Counted from the stretch's first letter, positions 40,385 to 50,465 are shown. The stretch is DNA of 64,000 nucleotides from Arion vulgaris (GCA_020796225.1 CM036758.1:31093647-31157646), one strand, 5' to 3'. Translations and numbers: made by a program. Notes: a model not told the origin generated them from the letters alone.

Positions 40385-40455
40385 AGCCTTCACGCAAAAA
40401 TCAGTCAGAGGTGTCATATTAGGTGTCTACGCCTGAATTCATAGAAGATGAACTA
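40385..40455 (+). repeat. Module K
   Basis: GCCTTCACGCAAAAATCAGT, TACGCCTGAATTCATAGA. The same module is at 15890-15975, 50040-50130, 54605-54690 (minus) and 61795-61885 (minus); probably a LINE 3' segment. Confidence 0.55.
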
Positions 40456-40512
40456 AACAATAATAAATAAATAATCGTAGGAAGCACACAGTATGACCAG
40501 ATTAAAGTGAAA
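40456..40512 (-). pseudogene. Partial duplicate of the VPS9-gene last exon
   Basis: Minus reading NLVILCASYDYLF directly beyond the true stop, copying NLVTLCASYDYLF at about 40575-40620. Roughly 45 bp at about 85-90% identity. It lies in the presumed 3' UTR. Confidence 0.75.
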
Positions 40513-41433
40513 TCATCTCTTGATTTTGAAACTTCCTGGATACTGCCGGACTACAAGGTCACACACTTTCAAGGTGAAAAGGTAATCGTAGGAAGCACAT
40601 AGTGTTACCAGATTGAAGTCCCACAAAGTTCCGCTGAGAAACCCTGGAAAAAGATCCATAAGGAGCCGCAGGTTGATGTACAACCCAATGAACATATCCT
40701 GGGGCAAGTTGTACAGTGCTAGGATCAACATGCTTATAATGTCATCGCATGCTGAATGAAAGTCGGGTCCTATCATCTGAGAGATATCGTTGTTTAAACC
40801 CTCGGTAGCTTTAGTGATGTATCGAACCTTATCCAATAAGCTTGCAGCATTCAGACATCTATTAATAAGCTTCTTATAAGGGGAGAGTATGCGCTTAAAG
40901 ATTTCTTCAACTCTTTCTGTGTCTGAAGGGGCTTTCCATTTATCTGTGTCACTATCAACTTCTTTTTCTATGCTGGCTCCGGACATAGCAGATTTGGCAC
41001 TTGTTGATAGTGATTCAGAGTTCATATCAAAAGTTTCATCTTCGTTTGAAAGTTCCGAAGACTTCAAGGAACCACTGCTTGGGGTGTTATCATTGTCATC
41101 ATACTCTATGAGGTCAAGGTTGAAACGTTTACGAAGGTCATTACAGTCAGCATTTGCTAGTGTGTACAATTCTTTAATATCGCAAGAACGGACATCCAAA
41201 CTAAGAGATGACAGAGTCCTTGACATTGAAAATTTGTCTTCAGATTGACTATGAGAAAGAACTGGAATAGACAAGGATTGACGATCCATTTGCGTGTCCC
41301 CAAAGAATAAGTTCAAGAGTTTGTCCTCTTTAAGAATCTCATGCAGGGACATTTTCTGAAGAGTGATGTAAGCTTTCTGGATGGCAGGAGTTAATCCTGT
41401 CACATACAGCTCCATAAGATTTCTGTACACTTC
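40513..41433 (-). CDS. VPS9-like domain gene, last exon
   Basis: Acceptor TTTCTTCCCACAG at 41434, then about 306 codons to TGA. The first part is EVYRNLMELYVTGLTPAIQK; a Ser/Asp-rich acidic linker follows; the end reads LLDKVRYITKATEGLNNDIS, then GPDFHSACDDIISMLILALY, LYINLRLLMDLFPG, LSGTLWDFNLVTLCASYDYL. This follows the VPS9 pattern (DKLxxI, then (A/C)DDhhPhLhhhhh, then GExGYxLTxLxxAhxhh). VPS9 domains activate Rab5-family GTPases on endosomes. The family member cannot be named; proline of DDhhP is absent and the Tyr/Thr loop is divergent, so exchange activity is uncertain. Start codon lies in 50728-50927. Confidence 0.6.
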   Translation of the reverse strand, partial: EVYRNLMELYVTGLTPAIQKAYITLQKMSLHEILKEDKLLNLFFGDTQMDRQSLSIPVLSHSQSEDKFSMSRTLSSLSLDVRSCDIKELYTLANADCNDLRKRFNLDLIEYDDNDNTPSSGSLKSSELSNEDETFDMNSESLSTSAKSAMSGASIEKEVDSDTDKWKAPSDTERVEEIFKRILSPYKKLINRCLNAASLLDKVRYITKATEGLNNDISQMIGPDFHSACDDIISMLILALYNLPQDMFIGLYINLRLLMDLFPGFLSGTLWDFNLVTLCASYDYLFTLKVCDLVVRQYPGSFKIKR

Positions 41434-41549
41434 CTGTGGGAAGAAATTATATGAATGCAGAAGTAAGGAATAATAATGGACAATATCACAAAACCAAACA
41501 TCTCACTGACAGCTAAACAACAGATGATCAATCACATTTTAAGCATGAG

Positions 41550-42090
41550 AGCAGAAGTAACGTAGTTGTTAGTGAACTTGCTTCTGAGAGCAGTGGCCAG
41601 GTTTCAATTCCACAGTGGGTGTGGAATTTTTTCCGACCGTAATGGCTCTCAGGTCGACTAGGCCTCAATTGTGTATTAGGAAAAGCACTGGGAAGTAAAG
41701 GCGGCCTGCATGATGTTGACCACATCGCCCATCGTATCTCAGAGGTCAAGAAAAAATATGAGCCCAACACTGTATTACCCTATATCTTCTTCTTCTTCTT
41801 TGCGTTCGTTCCTTGCGACCAATTTTAATCACTCTTTGTGATATGTTTGATCTTTGCCAAGAACGTGTATACGTTGCACATTGGTTTGGTAGGCCCCTAA
41901 ACTTTTCTACACGTTTAGGACATGTGCATCCGATTTCAGCCAAACCTCCTTAGTCGCCTCTTACGACATGCGTGGCAGGTAACATTGGTTCTATTCTTTA
42001 CACCCCAAATGTGGGCCCTGGTAACCACTCGGCGATTACCCTATATGACGTGGCATAAAAAATGGTCCCTTTATTTTTTTTTTCTTATAA
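41550..42090 (+). mobile_element. SINE-E interrupted by SINE-B
   Basis: 41550-41785 and 42047-42090 are the two parts (GTTGTTAGTGAACTTGCTTC, GCATGATGTTGACCACATCG, then GACGTGGCATAAAAAATGGT). The break is the SINE-B insertion described next. Lies in an intron of the VPS9-like gene. Confidence 0.88.
41786..42034 (-). mobile_element. SINE-B with perfect 12-bp TSD
   Basis: 249 bp between ATTACCCTATAT (41774-41785) and the same sequence at 42035-42046. Defines the element ends: CTTCTTCTTCTTC at one side and CCACTCGGCG at the other, so SINE-B in sense runs from CGCCGAGTGGTTACC to (GAA)n. Confidence 0.96.
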
Positions 42091-42215
42091 TTTTTAATGC
42101 CTACTTTGTGTTCTTCGTTCTTTTTCCTTTAATCTTGTTTTGCCTCACAGCATCAGAATAAGAAGAGATTTCTAGAATAGGCTTTTGTGTGCGCTTCATA
42201 AAGTGTTTTTTCTTG
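42085..42215 (-). mobile_element. LINE 3' UTR fragment
   Basis: GCCTCACAGCATCAGAATAA, GAGATTTCTAGAATAGGC, GTGTGCGCTTCATAAAGTG match the 3' end of the LINE at 39840-40320 and 8290-8960. Confidence 0.6.
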
Positions 42216-42559
42216 GTTGCACTGTTTACCGATTATCGAAATCTCTTCATAATTCTATGAGCATAAATTAGATTAAACAACTGTCGACTTGTTAGGCTTG
42301 TCACAGTGGCTTCAGAATCCCTTAGTTGGGTCACTAGTCTATCACATTCAGGCTAGAATACACAAATTCCATCCACAGACAATTGAAACTTGACTTCAGT
42401 TAGAGGTCGGTTGAAATTCACATTTAGTGTGCCATGCCATCTTTGACAATACTACAAATGCCCTATAACAGCGCTGTCCAGCGCGGCTCCCACGGGCACT
42501 ATGGTGTTTGTGTAATGCATACCTGGTTCCGTATTTTATTCCTCCGACTTCAACGTTGA
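42216..42559. other. Intron sequence, nothing recognised
   Basis: No repeat or exon could be supported. Confidence 0.4.
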
Positions 42560-42805
42560 TCAATCCTGTGTGTTGCCGGGGCCCTCAAAGAATAGTAACA
42601 ATGTGACCTACAAGGCCTGTCGTAAGAGGTGACTGAGTTAGGGGCCCAGGAAGCTACCTAGTAAATAAAGTGTCGCAGAAATCAAATGTGCTGGCCTACT
42701 TGTAGGTGCATAACTGACACAATGTATAATCGCTCTTAGGCTCGAATCACATACAAAGAGTGGTCAACAAGTGGTCAATATGGGGCGTTTGAAGAAAAAG
42801 AAGTT
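42560..42805 (+). mobile_element. SINE-A copy
   Basis: GTTGCCGGGGCCCTCAAAGA, GACCTACAAGGCCTGTCGTA, AGGAAGCTACCTAGTAAATA, CTCTTAGGCTCGAATCACAT, ending GCGTTTGAAGAAAAAGAAG. Confidence 0.8.
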
Positions 42806-43249
42806 TGTATGTTCACGTTAGCTTGATCAACCACTCTGTAATAATCACTCTTTGCGAGCTGCTGTCATTTGTTAGATTTCAATTCCAATGTTGTCTCAAT
42901 CCTAACACATGCCACTGAGAGTTAGAAAATGATTAAAGATAGTAAGTTGAATGCATTTGAAAATGGATGTCTGCAGAAAATAATGATCGCTTATTAAACC
43001 CATTTTTGTGGTTGGTATATGATTTGTGCCTTATAGCATGAGTTCATTGTGCAGACTCGTAGGCCTGCACATTTGGTTTCTGCATAGTTTTTTTTCTATG
43101 CCTTCCAACATAGGATTAAAAAACCCAGAAAATATGTCCATGTGGAGTTCATCTCTTAATCGAGCCAGAGACATGTCAGCCTTTGACGTCGCATCAAAGT
43201 TTCCAAGTCTACACCAATGGAAGGCAGGGTTGGCGTGTATGTTCAACAC

Positions 43250-44435
43250 GCAATCAGCTGGCTACTAAATTTCACTTTATGCTTACCTAAGAAAGACTAG
43301 CCGACCCCAACTCTGCTGTATGCATAGCCAGATACAGGACACACCTTGAAGACCAGCAGGCTACTAATTTTTACCCTACCTAAGAAAGACTAGCAGACCC
43401 CAATTTTGCTGTATGCATAATAATAATATAATAGCCGTCCATCGCAAGCAATGATGACAACAGTCTCAGACATGTGCTGCTGCACCTCTCTGGTGTGTGC
43501 GGAGGTGACTGTAGAGTCCAACCCTAGAACACAATCCCCTACCACAGGTGAGGCATACATGATCAAGATTAGACGTGTGTGTTCTGTCTTTTCGTGCAAC
43601 TCATTTTCTTCTTTGTGCCTCAACGCCACGATGATTCTCAACTATGCGGGTACCTTTTGTGTTGTTACAGTCACATTTGGCGATCTTGTGCAAGAGATTT
43701 CCAGCATGTTGTGTCTATATCGAAGCATTTCAGAGACACTTTAAGGGTGTCTTTAAAGCGTTTTTTCTGTCCACAAGCAGAGCGTCTGCCCCTTCAAGTT
43801 CGCCATGCATTAACTGTTTGGGGATGCGTTTATCAGGCATCCGAGCAATGTGACCGGCCCATCTCACTTGGGCCTTCTGCAACAGGGTGTTGATGCTTGG
43901 GATCTTTGCTCTTGTGAGGACTTTGGTATCTGGAATTTTGTCCTGCCAGTTTATTTTTAGTATTCTGCGCAGACAGCTTGTGTGGAAGTGGTTTAGTTTT
44001 CTTGCGTGTCTGCTATACTCTGTCCATGTCTCGCTTGCGTACAGCAGCGTGGTTAGCACTATGGCATGGTAAACTTTCAGCTTTGAGGCTACGTTTATCC
44101 CCTTCCACTCCCACACAGCGACGCATAGCCTTTCGAACACAGCACTAGCTTTGGATATCCTATTGTTGATGTCAGAGTCTATGTTTGCCGATCTGGTTAC
44201 GATGCTGCTGAGATAGGCAAAGTTGTCCTCTGGCAGGAGACGCTGGTGTTTAATGTTGATGGCTGGATTGTAGTACTGCTCTCTAGCGGAGGGCTGGAAC
44301 ATGACCTCTGTTTTCTTGATGATGCATAACCAGGAACAGAACACACTTTGCAACCCAGCCGGCTACTAATTTTCACTTTTACCCCAACCTAAGAAAGACT
44401 AGCCAACACCAATTCTGACATATGCAGAGCCAGAC
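43250..44435. repeat. About 100-bp tandem repeat split by a LINE
   Basis: Units of GGCTACTAAATTTCAC, CCTAAGAAAGACTAGCCGAC, CCCCAACTCTGCTGTATGCA, TAGCCAGATACAGGACACAC lie at 43250-43420 and 44330-44435 with the LINE 43421-44321 between them. Confidence 0.8.
43421..44321 (-). mobile_element. 5'-truncated LINE ending in a C2H2 zinc finger, with TSD
   Basis: 901 bp between ATGCATAA duplications (43413-43420, 44322-44329). Minus reading: KKTEVMFQPS, LLYASETWTEYSRHARKLNH, FHTSCLRRILKINWQDKIPD, RWAGHIARMPDKRIPK, then frames shift to a VCLTCGRGLCSRVGLYSHLR, THQRG end: Cys-x2-Cys-x12-His-x3-His. The 3' tail is (TAA)n. The 207-codon ORF at 43730-44353 is part of it. No active-site YADD remains. Confidence 0.88.
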
Positions 44436-44464
44436 ACAGAACATACCATGTACACTTCTTTCTC

Positions 44465-44650
44465 TTCACCCTCCACCCCTAGGTAGGCATAGCAAGGTTT
44501 TCCCCCTCCTGAGGCCATCTTTTCCAGATCGCTCCACTTTCTCCCCATTTTCATTCATTCTGTTTCAAACTCCCCCTTCCAGGTGTTCGGCAGTCTGATT
44601 TCATTTCGGATTTCATTGGGTCGCACCCTGGGTCCTTCCTTCGGGTACTT
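44465..44650 (-). mobile_element. LINE RT C-terminal fragment
   Basis: Minus reading RNEIRLPNTWKGEFETE, MKMGRKWSDLEKMASGGGKP, near 35186-35695. Confidence 0.65.
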
Positions 44651-44734
44651 CTTCTTACTCGGGTGGCGAGCTATGAATTTTCCTGGTTGTGGTTTCTGTA
44701 GCTATTGGGGTGGGGTAGCTAGCACCATGCCTAA

Positions 44735-45090
44735 CCTCTTTAGTCGCATCTTACAACATACATGGCAGGTAACCGTGGTTCTATTCTTTACACCCCTGAT
44801 TTGGACCCTGGCCATCACTAGGACAAGTCGCCTGTGTGGTGCCGGAGCCCACAAGGGAAGCAAGAATAGTACCACTGCAACCTACAATGCATGTCGTAAG
44901 AGCTGAGTAATGTAGGCCCTAGGGATGCTACCCTAGTAAATAAAACGCAGCGAAGAAATCGGATGTGCTAGCCTACTTATAGGCGCATAACTGGCACATC
45001 GTACAAATCGCTCTTAGGCTCAGATCGCATAGAGTCTAATCACACAGAGTGGTTGACAAGTGGTCGATATGGAACGTCAAGAAGAAGACT
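44735..45090. mobile_element. SINE-B head piece next to a SINE-A
   Basis: 44735-44820 is a minus-sense SINE-B head (GGCAGGTAACCGTGGTTCTA, TTCTTTACACCCCTGATTTG). 44825-45090 is a plus-sense SINE-A (CGCCTGTGTGGTGCCGGAGC to GATATGGAACGTCAAGAAGA). Confidence 0.75.
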
Positions 45091-45141
45091 AGGACAAGTA
45101 GACCTCTTTAACACACACACAAATAATAGTAAATATATTAC

Positions 45142-46917
45142 CTGACAAAAAATCGTTGTAAGACTTCCACAAGAGTTCTTGCTGCTCCAGCTCTAAGGTT
45201 TCATCTACATTACCCCTGTGAAGCTCATGACCAAGGCAGGCAATGATCTCTTGGAAGTGACTCCTTGTCTGAACTTTTAAACTGTCTATAACATTCATTA
45301 GGGAACCTAGAGCTAGCTGTCTCGTGATGATATGCCTCTCTCTTGCCAAATTGGTTTTTTTAATCGCTGTCAAATGTTCTCCGTCCTCATCATGTGATAA
45401 ATTCTCATCTGCTAGAATGTCATCCAACGAGGACTCTGACGTGTACTTCCGCAATCCCTCGTCATTCACAATGTCAAAATAACCATCAATGTACACAAGG
45501 TGATTTGTTGGAAGATTATGGCTAATATCGCTTGAAGACATAGCTTTTCTTTCACATAAATTTTGACCAGTACTAATTTCATTGTTGGTCTTAACTGTCA
45601 TAAAAGTCTGGCCCTTCCTGACGCCTTCTAAATTATTTAGGTCAGATGTACTGTATGATTCATTTTCTTTGCTAATAAGTACAGCTTCTCTTCGTTTTGA
45701 ATATTCAGAACCGATTTTTGAGTTTTGCACAGTTACATCATTCACATGAAACTGAGCATTCTCTTCTCCTGTAGTTGACTCGTGGTAATGATGTGGATGC
45801 TGGTATGTCTTTTTTTTGGTTAAATGAAACTCACTAAGGGCAAGGTTAATTTTCGAGGTCAAATTTCGACAGCCATCTCTGTGTGTTCTAGATGCTATTG
45901 AAGATGTATTTTCCAAAACTCTGGCCACTCTTTCTTGAAATGTAAGCCATACGTCAGACTTTATTGACTGTTGGTTTTCACTCACTGAAAAATCTGCAAA
46001 GTCTTCTGGTTCAAATTTTGTAGTTCTGTCAGAATCACGTTTATTGCTGACCATCTCCAAGACAGTACAAACAACAGCTTCCCGAGCTGCGCAGATGTTT
46101 ACTTTGTCATTGCCTAGGTGGTTCAAGATACGTTCTTCAAACTCCAACCTTCGAACAACTTCAACAAAAACATTATGAAAACAACTGTTCACGACCTCGC
46201 TTTTCTTGACTTTTCTCTTTGTTAAGTCTCGTCTGGACACAACATTTTTAATTGCTTCTCTCACTCTGATACACTTGTCAATGTCATGAAATATCATGTC
46301 TCTCTTCTGCTGCAACTCACTCAGCATACACATATCCTCAGGGTGTTCCTTAGCCCAGTTTACTTTCCCCTGCTGTGTCGACAGTTCAATATTTAAATTA
46401 ACGACTTCTGATTCTGCAGTCTTAAGAAAAGCTAACAGAAAATCTTTCTTACAAGTCCTCAAGTACTTCTCGCTGTCCAGATCTTCTCTAAGGCTGATGT
46501 TGCCTTTCAACGTGCTGAGACATTGTCGCAGACTTTCAATACTGTTGGCTTTATCCCCAATCTCTCTTTCGGACTTCTCCAAGCGTGATTCAATCAAGCA
46601 TTGAGCTCCTCAAACAGGAGATATTGTTTTCAGTAAATGTTATCGAAGGCAGTATATAAACATGCAGAATTTTCGCTATAGATTTGTAAAATTCATCAGT
46701 GGTATGCAATTTTTTGAAAAACTTTCGTGCTGTATCCAAACACATTGCCATCATTTCTTTAAGGGAGGCATCAAAGTCGTAAATGGAGCTGTCTTTGAAG
46801 AGGGGTGTGGCAGATTCAGGTATGAACTCGTGTGTGTTCACAGTGACTGATACAGACTTCCGTAAGGTGACTTCTGTTGTGTCGGGATTACTGACTATTG
46901 GTATCCAGTAGATTAAT
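45142..46917 (-). CDS. VPS9-like domain gene, large middle coding block, one frameshift
   Basis: Acceptor TTTGTTAAATTTCAG at 46918; the codon AG|A joins exon 1 exactly. Frame 1 gives LIYWIPIVSNPDTTEV, SIYDFDASLKEMMAMCLDTA, RKFFKKLHTTDEFYKSIAKI, LHVYILP and hits a stop at about 46590. From about 46608 a second frame is open to 45142: ESRLEKSEREIGDKANSIES (coiled-coil type), RRDLTKRKVKKSE, a polar, acidic stretch, and SHFQEIIACLGHELHRGN. Donor TCAG|GTAATA. The frames differ by one base, best read as an indel at 46600-46620; no donor/acceptor pair of correct phase was found for a tiny intron. Exit phase 1 does not match the next exon's phase 0, so a small exon may be missing or the next acceptor is AAG 5 bp in. 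Confidence 0.8.
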
Positions 46918-46963
46918 CTGAAATTTAACAAAATAAAACAGGGATGAGAATCTTCTTTAGTCA

Positions 46964-47057
46964 TGTTAACAAGACACACGGGGAGAGTGTTTGGCCGAAT
47001 GGATCAGAGCGCTGCTCCCATGCGGGAGATCCGTGTTTAATCCACGGTACGGCCAAA
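46964..47057 (+). repeat. tRNA-like sequence, not a functional tRNA
   Basis: After CATGTTAACAAGACACACGG comes TTTGGCCGAATGGATCAGAG, CGCTGCTCCCATGCGGGAGA, TCCGTGTTTAATCCACGG, TACGGCCAAA. A perfect T-stem (CCGTG/CACGG) and a GGCCGAA/TACGGCC acceptor with one mismatch can be drawn, but the D arm is too short, the B-box is degenerate and the anticodon stem is poor. Probably a SINE head. Its leader is shared with the SINE-I head array at 47470-48100. Confidence 0.5.
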
Positions 47058-47175
47058 GATTTTTTATGTTGGGGGCATAAAAGATAAATCATAACCTGAA
47101 CAGTTTCATTGCAACTGCACTAGCCATGCGACCATTAAATTTTTCAGGCTCACGTCCCCCGTCATACACCGCCCT

Positions 47176-47428
47176 CTCTTCTTCTTCTTTTCGTTGCGTT
47201 CTCTACGACCAATTTTAATCACTCTTTGTGATATGTTTGATCTTTGCCAAGAACATGTATACGTTGCACATCGGTTTGGTAGGCCCCTAAACGCATAGGC
47301 TTCTACACGTTTAGGACATGTGCATCCGATTTAAGTCAAACCTCCTTAGTCGCCTCTTACGACGTGTGGCAGGTAGCAATGGTTCTATTCTTTACACCCC
47401 AAATTTGGGTCCCGGTAACCACTCGGTG
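47176..47428 (-). mobile_element. SINE-B with 12-bp TSD
   Basis: Flanked by ATACACCGCCCT (47164-47175) and ATACACCGCTCT (47429-47440). Full element with GATCTTTGCCAAGAACATG and CCGGTAACCACTCGGTG. Confidence 0.9.
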
Positions 47429-47469
47429 ATACACCGCTCTAAAAAGAGTCATTACAGGCAGTAACGACA

Positions 47470-48100
47470 CATAAGCAAGACACACAGGGGGATCTCTATA
47501 GCTAAGTGGTTAAGATGTGTCTCTTGTGATGAAGGTTGTGGGTTCTAATCCAGGCTAGGTTAAACTTCTTCGAAACGCACTCTATCAACCACTTGGTGTG
47601 ATTTGTATGTGATCTGAGCCTAAGTGATTGTACGCTGTGCCAGTTATGCGCGCTACAAGTAGGCCAGCACATCCGATTTCTATGATGCTTGTTATTTACT
47701 AGGTAGTTCCTAGGTCCTACATCAGTCGCCTCTTACTGCATTTCTTGTAGGTCGCAGTGGTACTATTCTTTGCTTTCCTTGGGCCCCGGCACCAGACGAG
47801 TAAACATGTTAAACAAGACACACAAGGGGGATATCTATAACAATGTGGTTAAGATATGTGTCTGTCATGATGAATGTTGTAAGTTCAAATGAGGGCCAAG
47901 TTACATGTAAACAAGACACACAGAGGTCTCTATGATGAAGTGGTTAAGACATTAGGCCGTCAGTCTGAAGGTTGTGAGTTCAATTCCAGGTCAGGTTCCA
48001 TGTTAAACAAGACACACATGATTCTCTATGCTGAAGTGGTTAAGATATGTGTTTGTTTTTCTGAAGGAAGTGATTTGAATCCGAGCAAAGTCATGTGCAA
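47470..48100 (+). repeat. Array of SINE-I heads with SINE-A inserted
   Basis: Four heads starting near 47471, 47808, 47910 and 48003, each with AACAAGACACACA, then TCTATGCTGAAGTGGTTAAG-like A-box and GGTTGTGGGTTC-like B-box, about 94 bp apart where contiguous. A SINE-A (47565-47800, minus) separates the first from the rest. Only the last head continues into a full SINE-I. Confidence 0.8.
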
Positions 48101-48250
48101 TTTTAACATGAGATTATTAGGATTGCTGCTGGAGTTATGAAGGTGCTTTGTGCAACACTCTCGGTATTGGTATGCCATTTCTGCCAAGGACGGAGCCATA
48201 TGGGGAAACCTGATGCAATGATGTCAATCCTTTGCTGTTAGACCCTTTCC
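48005..48250 (+). mobile_element. SINE-I copy
   Basis: Head as above, then GGATTGCTGCTGGAGTTATG, GGAGCCATATGGGGAAACCT, CAATCCTTTGCTGTTAGACC. Confidence 0.8.
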
Positions 48251-48274
48251 ACTAAACAAAAACAAACAAAAACA

Positions 48275-48480
48275 CAGAGATTTGAATGCAAAAGCTTGGT
48301 TTCATTGAACCAAGTTTCTCAATGTAGCTCAGCCCTTTCTGCAGAAATGACATGTCACCTGATGATAGTATTGCACAAAATACAAACATTCGCAGCTTCA
48401 GCTCCAGCAAAAATCCTAGGGATCATCTACAAAAACTAACCCTCGAACCCATGCAAATCATTTGACCACTTATCCCTGAA
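48275..48480 (-). mobile_element. SINE-I copy, inverted to its neighbour
   Basis: Minus reading TGGGTTCGAGGGTTAG B-box, GATCCCTAGGATTTTTGCTG, CAATACTATCATCAGGTGAC. With 48005-48250 it forms a tail-to-tail pair. Confidence 0.75.
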
Positions 48481-48559
48481 ACCCCACAGACACAAATATA
48501 TTAGTAGGTAATAGGATTTTAAAATGTGAAATACACATGCCTACGAAAAGTTACCAACA

Positions 48560-48895
48560 ACACCCGAAAATACAGAGTCAACAACATCAGCCTAAGAAAG
48601 AAAGTTGGGATAGAACCTTGCTCGAATTACATTGAGAAACAAAGAATGAAGTAGTTCAGCTCTTAATAAAAATGAAACCAAACTTCACTGTATACAGAGT
48701 CTTCTATAAAAGAAAATAAAAAAGAAGGCAAAAGGAAGCCCACAAAAAGATAGATAGATGGTATGTATAGTAGAATCTTGTTCAGAAGCCAAAATAACTA
48801 TCACCTAAGACACTAGAGCAGCGCAAAAACAGAAAACCACGACACTGGACACAACCAAGTAACAGTGTGATGACAAAAGAAGAAGAATATAATCT
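48560..48895 (+). mobile_element. LINE RT C-terminal fragment
   Basis: ISLRKKVGIEPCSNYIEKQR then KRKPTKR-x-IDGMYSRILF, ending AAAGAAGAAGAATA. Homologous to 22690-22980 in opposite orientation. Confidence 0.65.
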
Positions 48896-49032
48896 TATCT
48901 AGAATTTTTAGTTGCTGCAGATGACATTGCTTTTTCACAAAACATGCCTTGTTCAAGCAAAACAGACAACATATCAGTCATAGCACCTGCTTCTTCAATT
49001 GCTCTACACTAACCACTTGTTAAACCACTCTT

Positions 49033-49490
49033 TGTGATCAGTATGAGATTTGCACCTTAGAGCATGTTTCAGTTTGGAATGTCTTCATTGCACTCCGGAC
49101 ATCTTCTTCTTTGCGTTCGTTCTTTACGACCAATTTCAATCACTCTTTGTGATATGTTTGATCTCTGCCAAAAACGTGTATACGTTGCACATTGGTTTGT
49201 AGGCCCCTAAACGCATAGACTTCTACACGTTTAGGACACATGCATCCGATTTCAGCCAAACCTCCTTAGTCGCCTCTTACGACATGGTGGCAGGTAACAG
49301 TGGTTCTATTCTTTACACCTCAAATTTGGGCCCGGTAACCACTCGGGCGTGTGATCAGTATGAGATTTGTACCTTAGAGCATGTTTCAGTTTGGAATATC
49401 TTCATTGCACTCCGGACATGTCTATAGGTGCTCCGATCTCCTTTGCAATATCTCCAACAGCATCCAGTGACTAACCATACAAGTTTGATA
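49033..49490. repeat. 70-bp direct repeats flanking a SINE-B
   Basis: 49033-49102 and 49350-49419 are 70-bp copies with two mismatches (TGTGATCAGTATGAGATTTG, CATTGCACTCCGGACAT). SINE-B in minus sense fills 49103-49349. The right flank continues into a unit of the 113-bp type (TCTATAGGTGCTCCGATCTC, CAGCATCCAGTGACTAACCA). Confidence 0.88.
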
Positions 49491-49829
49491 ACAATGTACC
49501 AGTCTAGGGCAATAGATCTTTGTACGCCTCTGGAGGTTGAAAAACCTCAACAGATGACATCCGCTAATATCACAACCTGATATTTTGTACCTTTCAACAA
49601 ATCGACCCAGAGTCCTGACATTCCTTCACTGAATTAGAACTAAACACTTTCTAACTGAAAACATGGTACTAAAACATCAGAATCAATGACCATACAATTA
49701 AAAATACTCAAAACTAATAAATGGTACTGTATTCTTCTCGTACAGTGCTATAATCTCAGCAGTGGGATGGATTAGCACAGTCCGTTTACTTTTCAAATCA
49801 TATACACAAAACAGTTGTGGGTTTATTCA
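49491..49829. other. Intron sequence, nothing recognised
   Basis: No exon or known repeat seen. Confidence 0.4.
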
Positions 49830-50135
49830 AAGGGCCTAAAGCTGAAGCATTGACTTCATTGCAGCGGGTTTTACCCCATATAGCTAGGTCCCTCTCCACA
49901 GAAATGACAGCCACATGCCAAGAGTATTTCACAAAGCACGAACTACGAAGCTCCAGCAACAATCATAGAGGTCTCTGGAAAAATGCGCGTGTGAACAGAA
50001 TGACGTCATTTGGATTCAAACCCACAATATTCGGAACGCAAATGGTGACATGGAAAGCAAGCCTTCATGTAAAAATCAGAAGTATCATAATAGGAGCCAC
50101 AACTATGCATGAATTCATAGCGAGTTAGCGAAAAA
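49830..50135 (-). mobile_element. SINE-I copy next to module K
   Basis: 49830-50030 read minus is SINE-I (GGTTTGAATCCAAATG B-box, GATTGTTGCTGGAGCTTCGT, CTATATGGGGTAAAACCC). 50040-50130 is module K (GCAAGCCTTCATGTAAAAAT). Confidence 0.7.
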
Positions 50136-50214
50136 AAAAAATGTGAGAGAAGTCTGGACAAGACGAAACTAATAAATGCTCTAGGCTCCACATATATGAA
50201 AACATCAGAAACGT

Positions 50215-50465
50215 CGCCCGAGTGGTTACCAGGGCCCAAATTTGGGGTGTAAAGAATAGAACCACTGTTACCACGCATGTCGTAAGAGGCGACATGAAGT
50301 TTGAAGGAAGTTTGGCTGAAATCGGATGCACATGTCCGAAACGTGTAGAATTCTATGCGTTTAGGGGCCTACCAAAGCAGTGTGCAACGTATACACGTTC
50401 TTGGCAAAGATCAAACATAACACAAAGAGTGGTTTAAATTGGTCGTAAAGAACGAACGCAAAGAA
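50215..50465 (+). mobile_element. SINE-B with 11-bp TSD
   Basis: Flanked by ATCAGAAACGT (50204-50214) and ATCTGAAACGT (50466-50476). Reads CGCCCGAGTGGTTACCAGGG to GAACGAACGCAAAGAAG. Confidence 0.9.

Noticed and set aside
43730..44353. Host gene of 207 codons
   Set aside because: ASETWT...HARKLNHFHTSCLRRIL...WAGHIARMPD is a LINE RT C-terminus, and the segment has a target duplication.
46610..46670. A 50-60-nt intron resolving the VPS9-gene frameshift
   Set aside because: The possible donor CAT|GTTTAT is phase 0 and the acceptor TTTGAG would require phase 1, so the frames still do not join.
46981..47057. Functional tRNA gene
   Set aside because: D arm too short, anticodon stem poor and B-box degenerate (GTTTAATCC); the leader is shared with a SINE head array.
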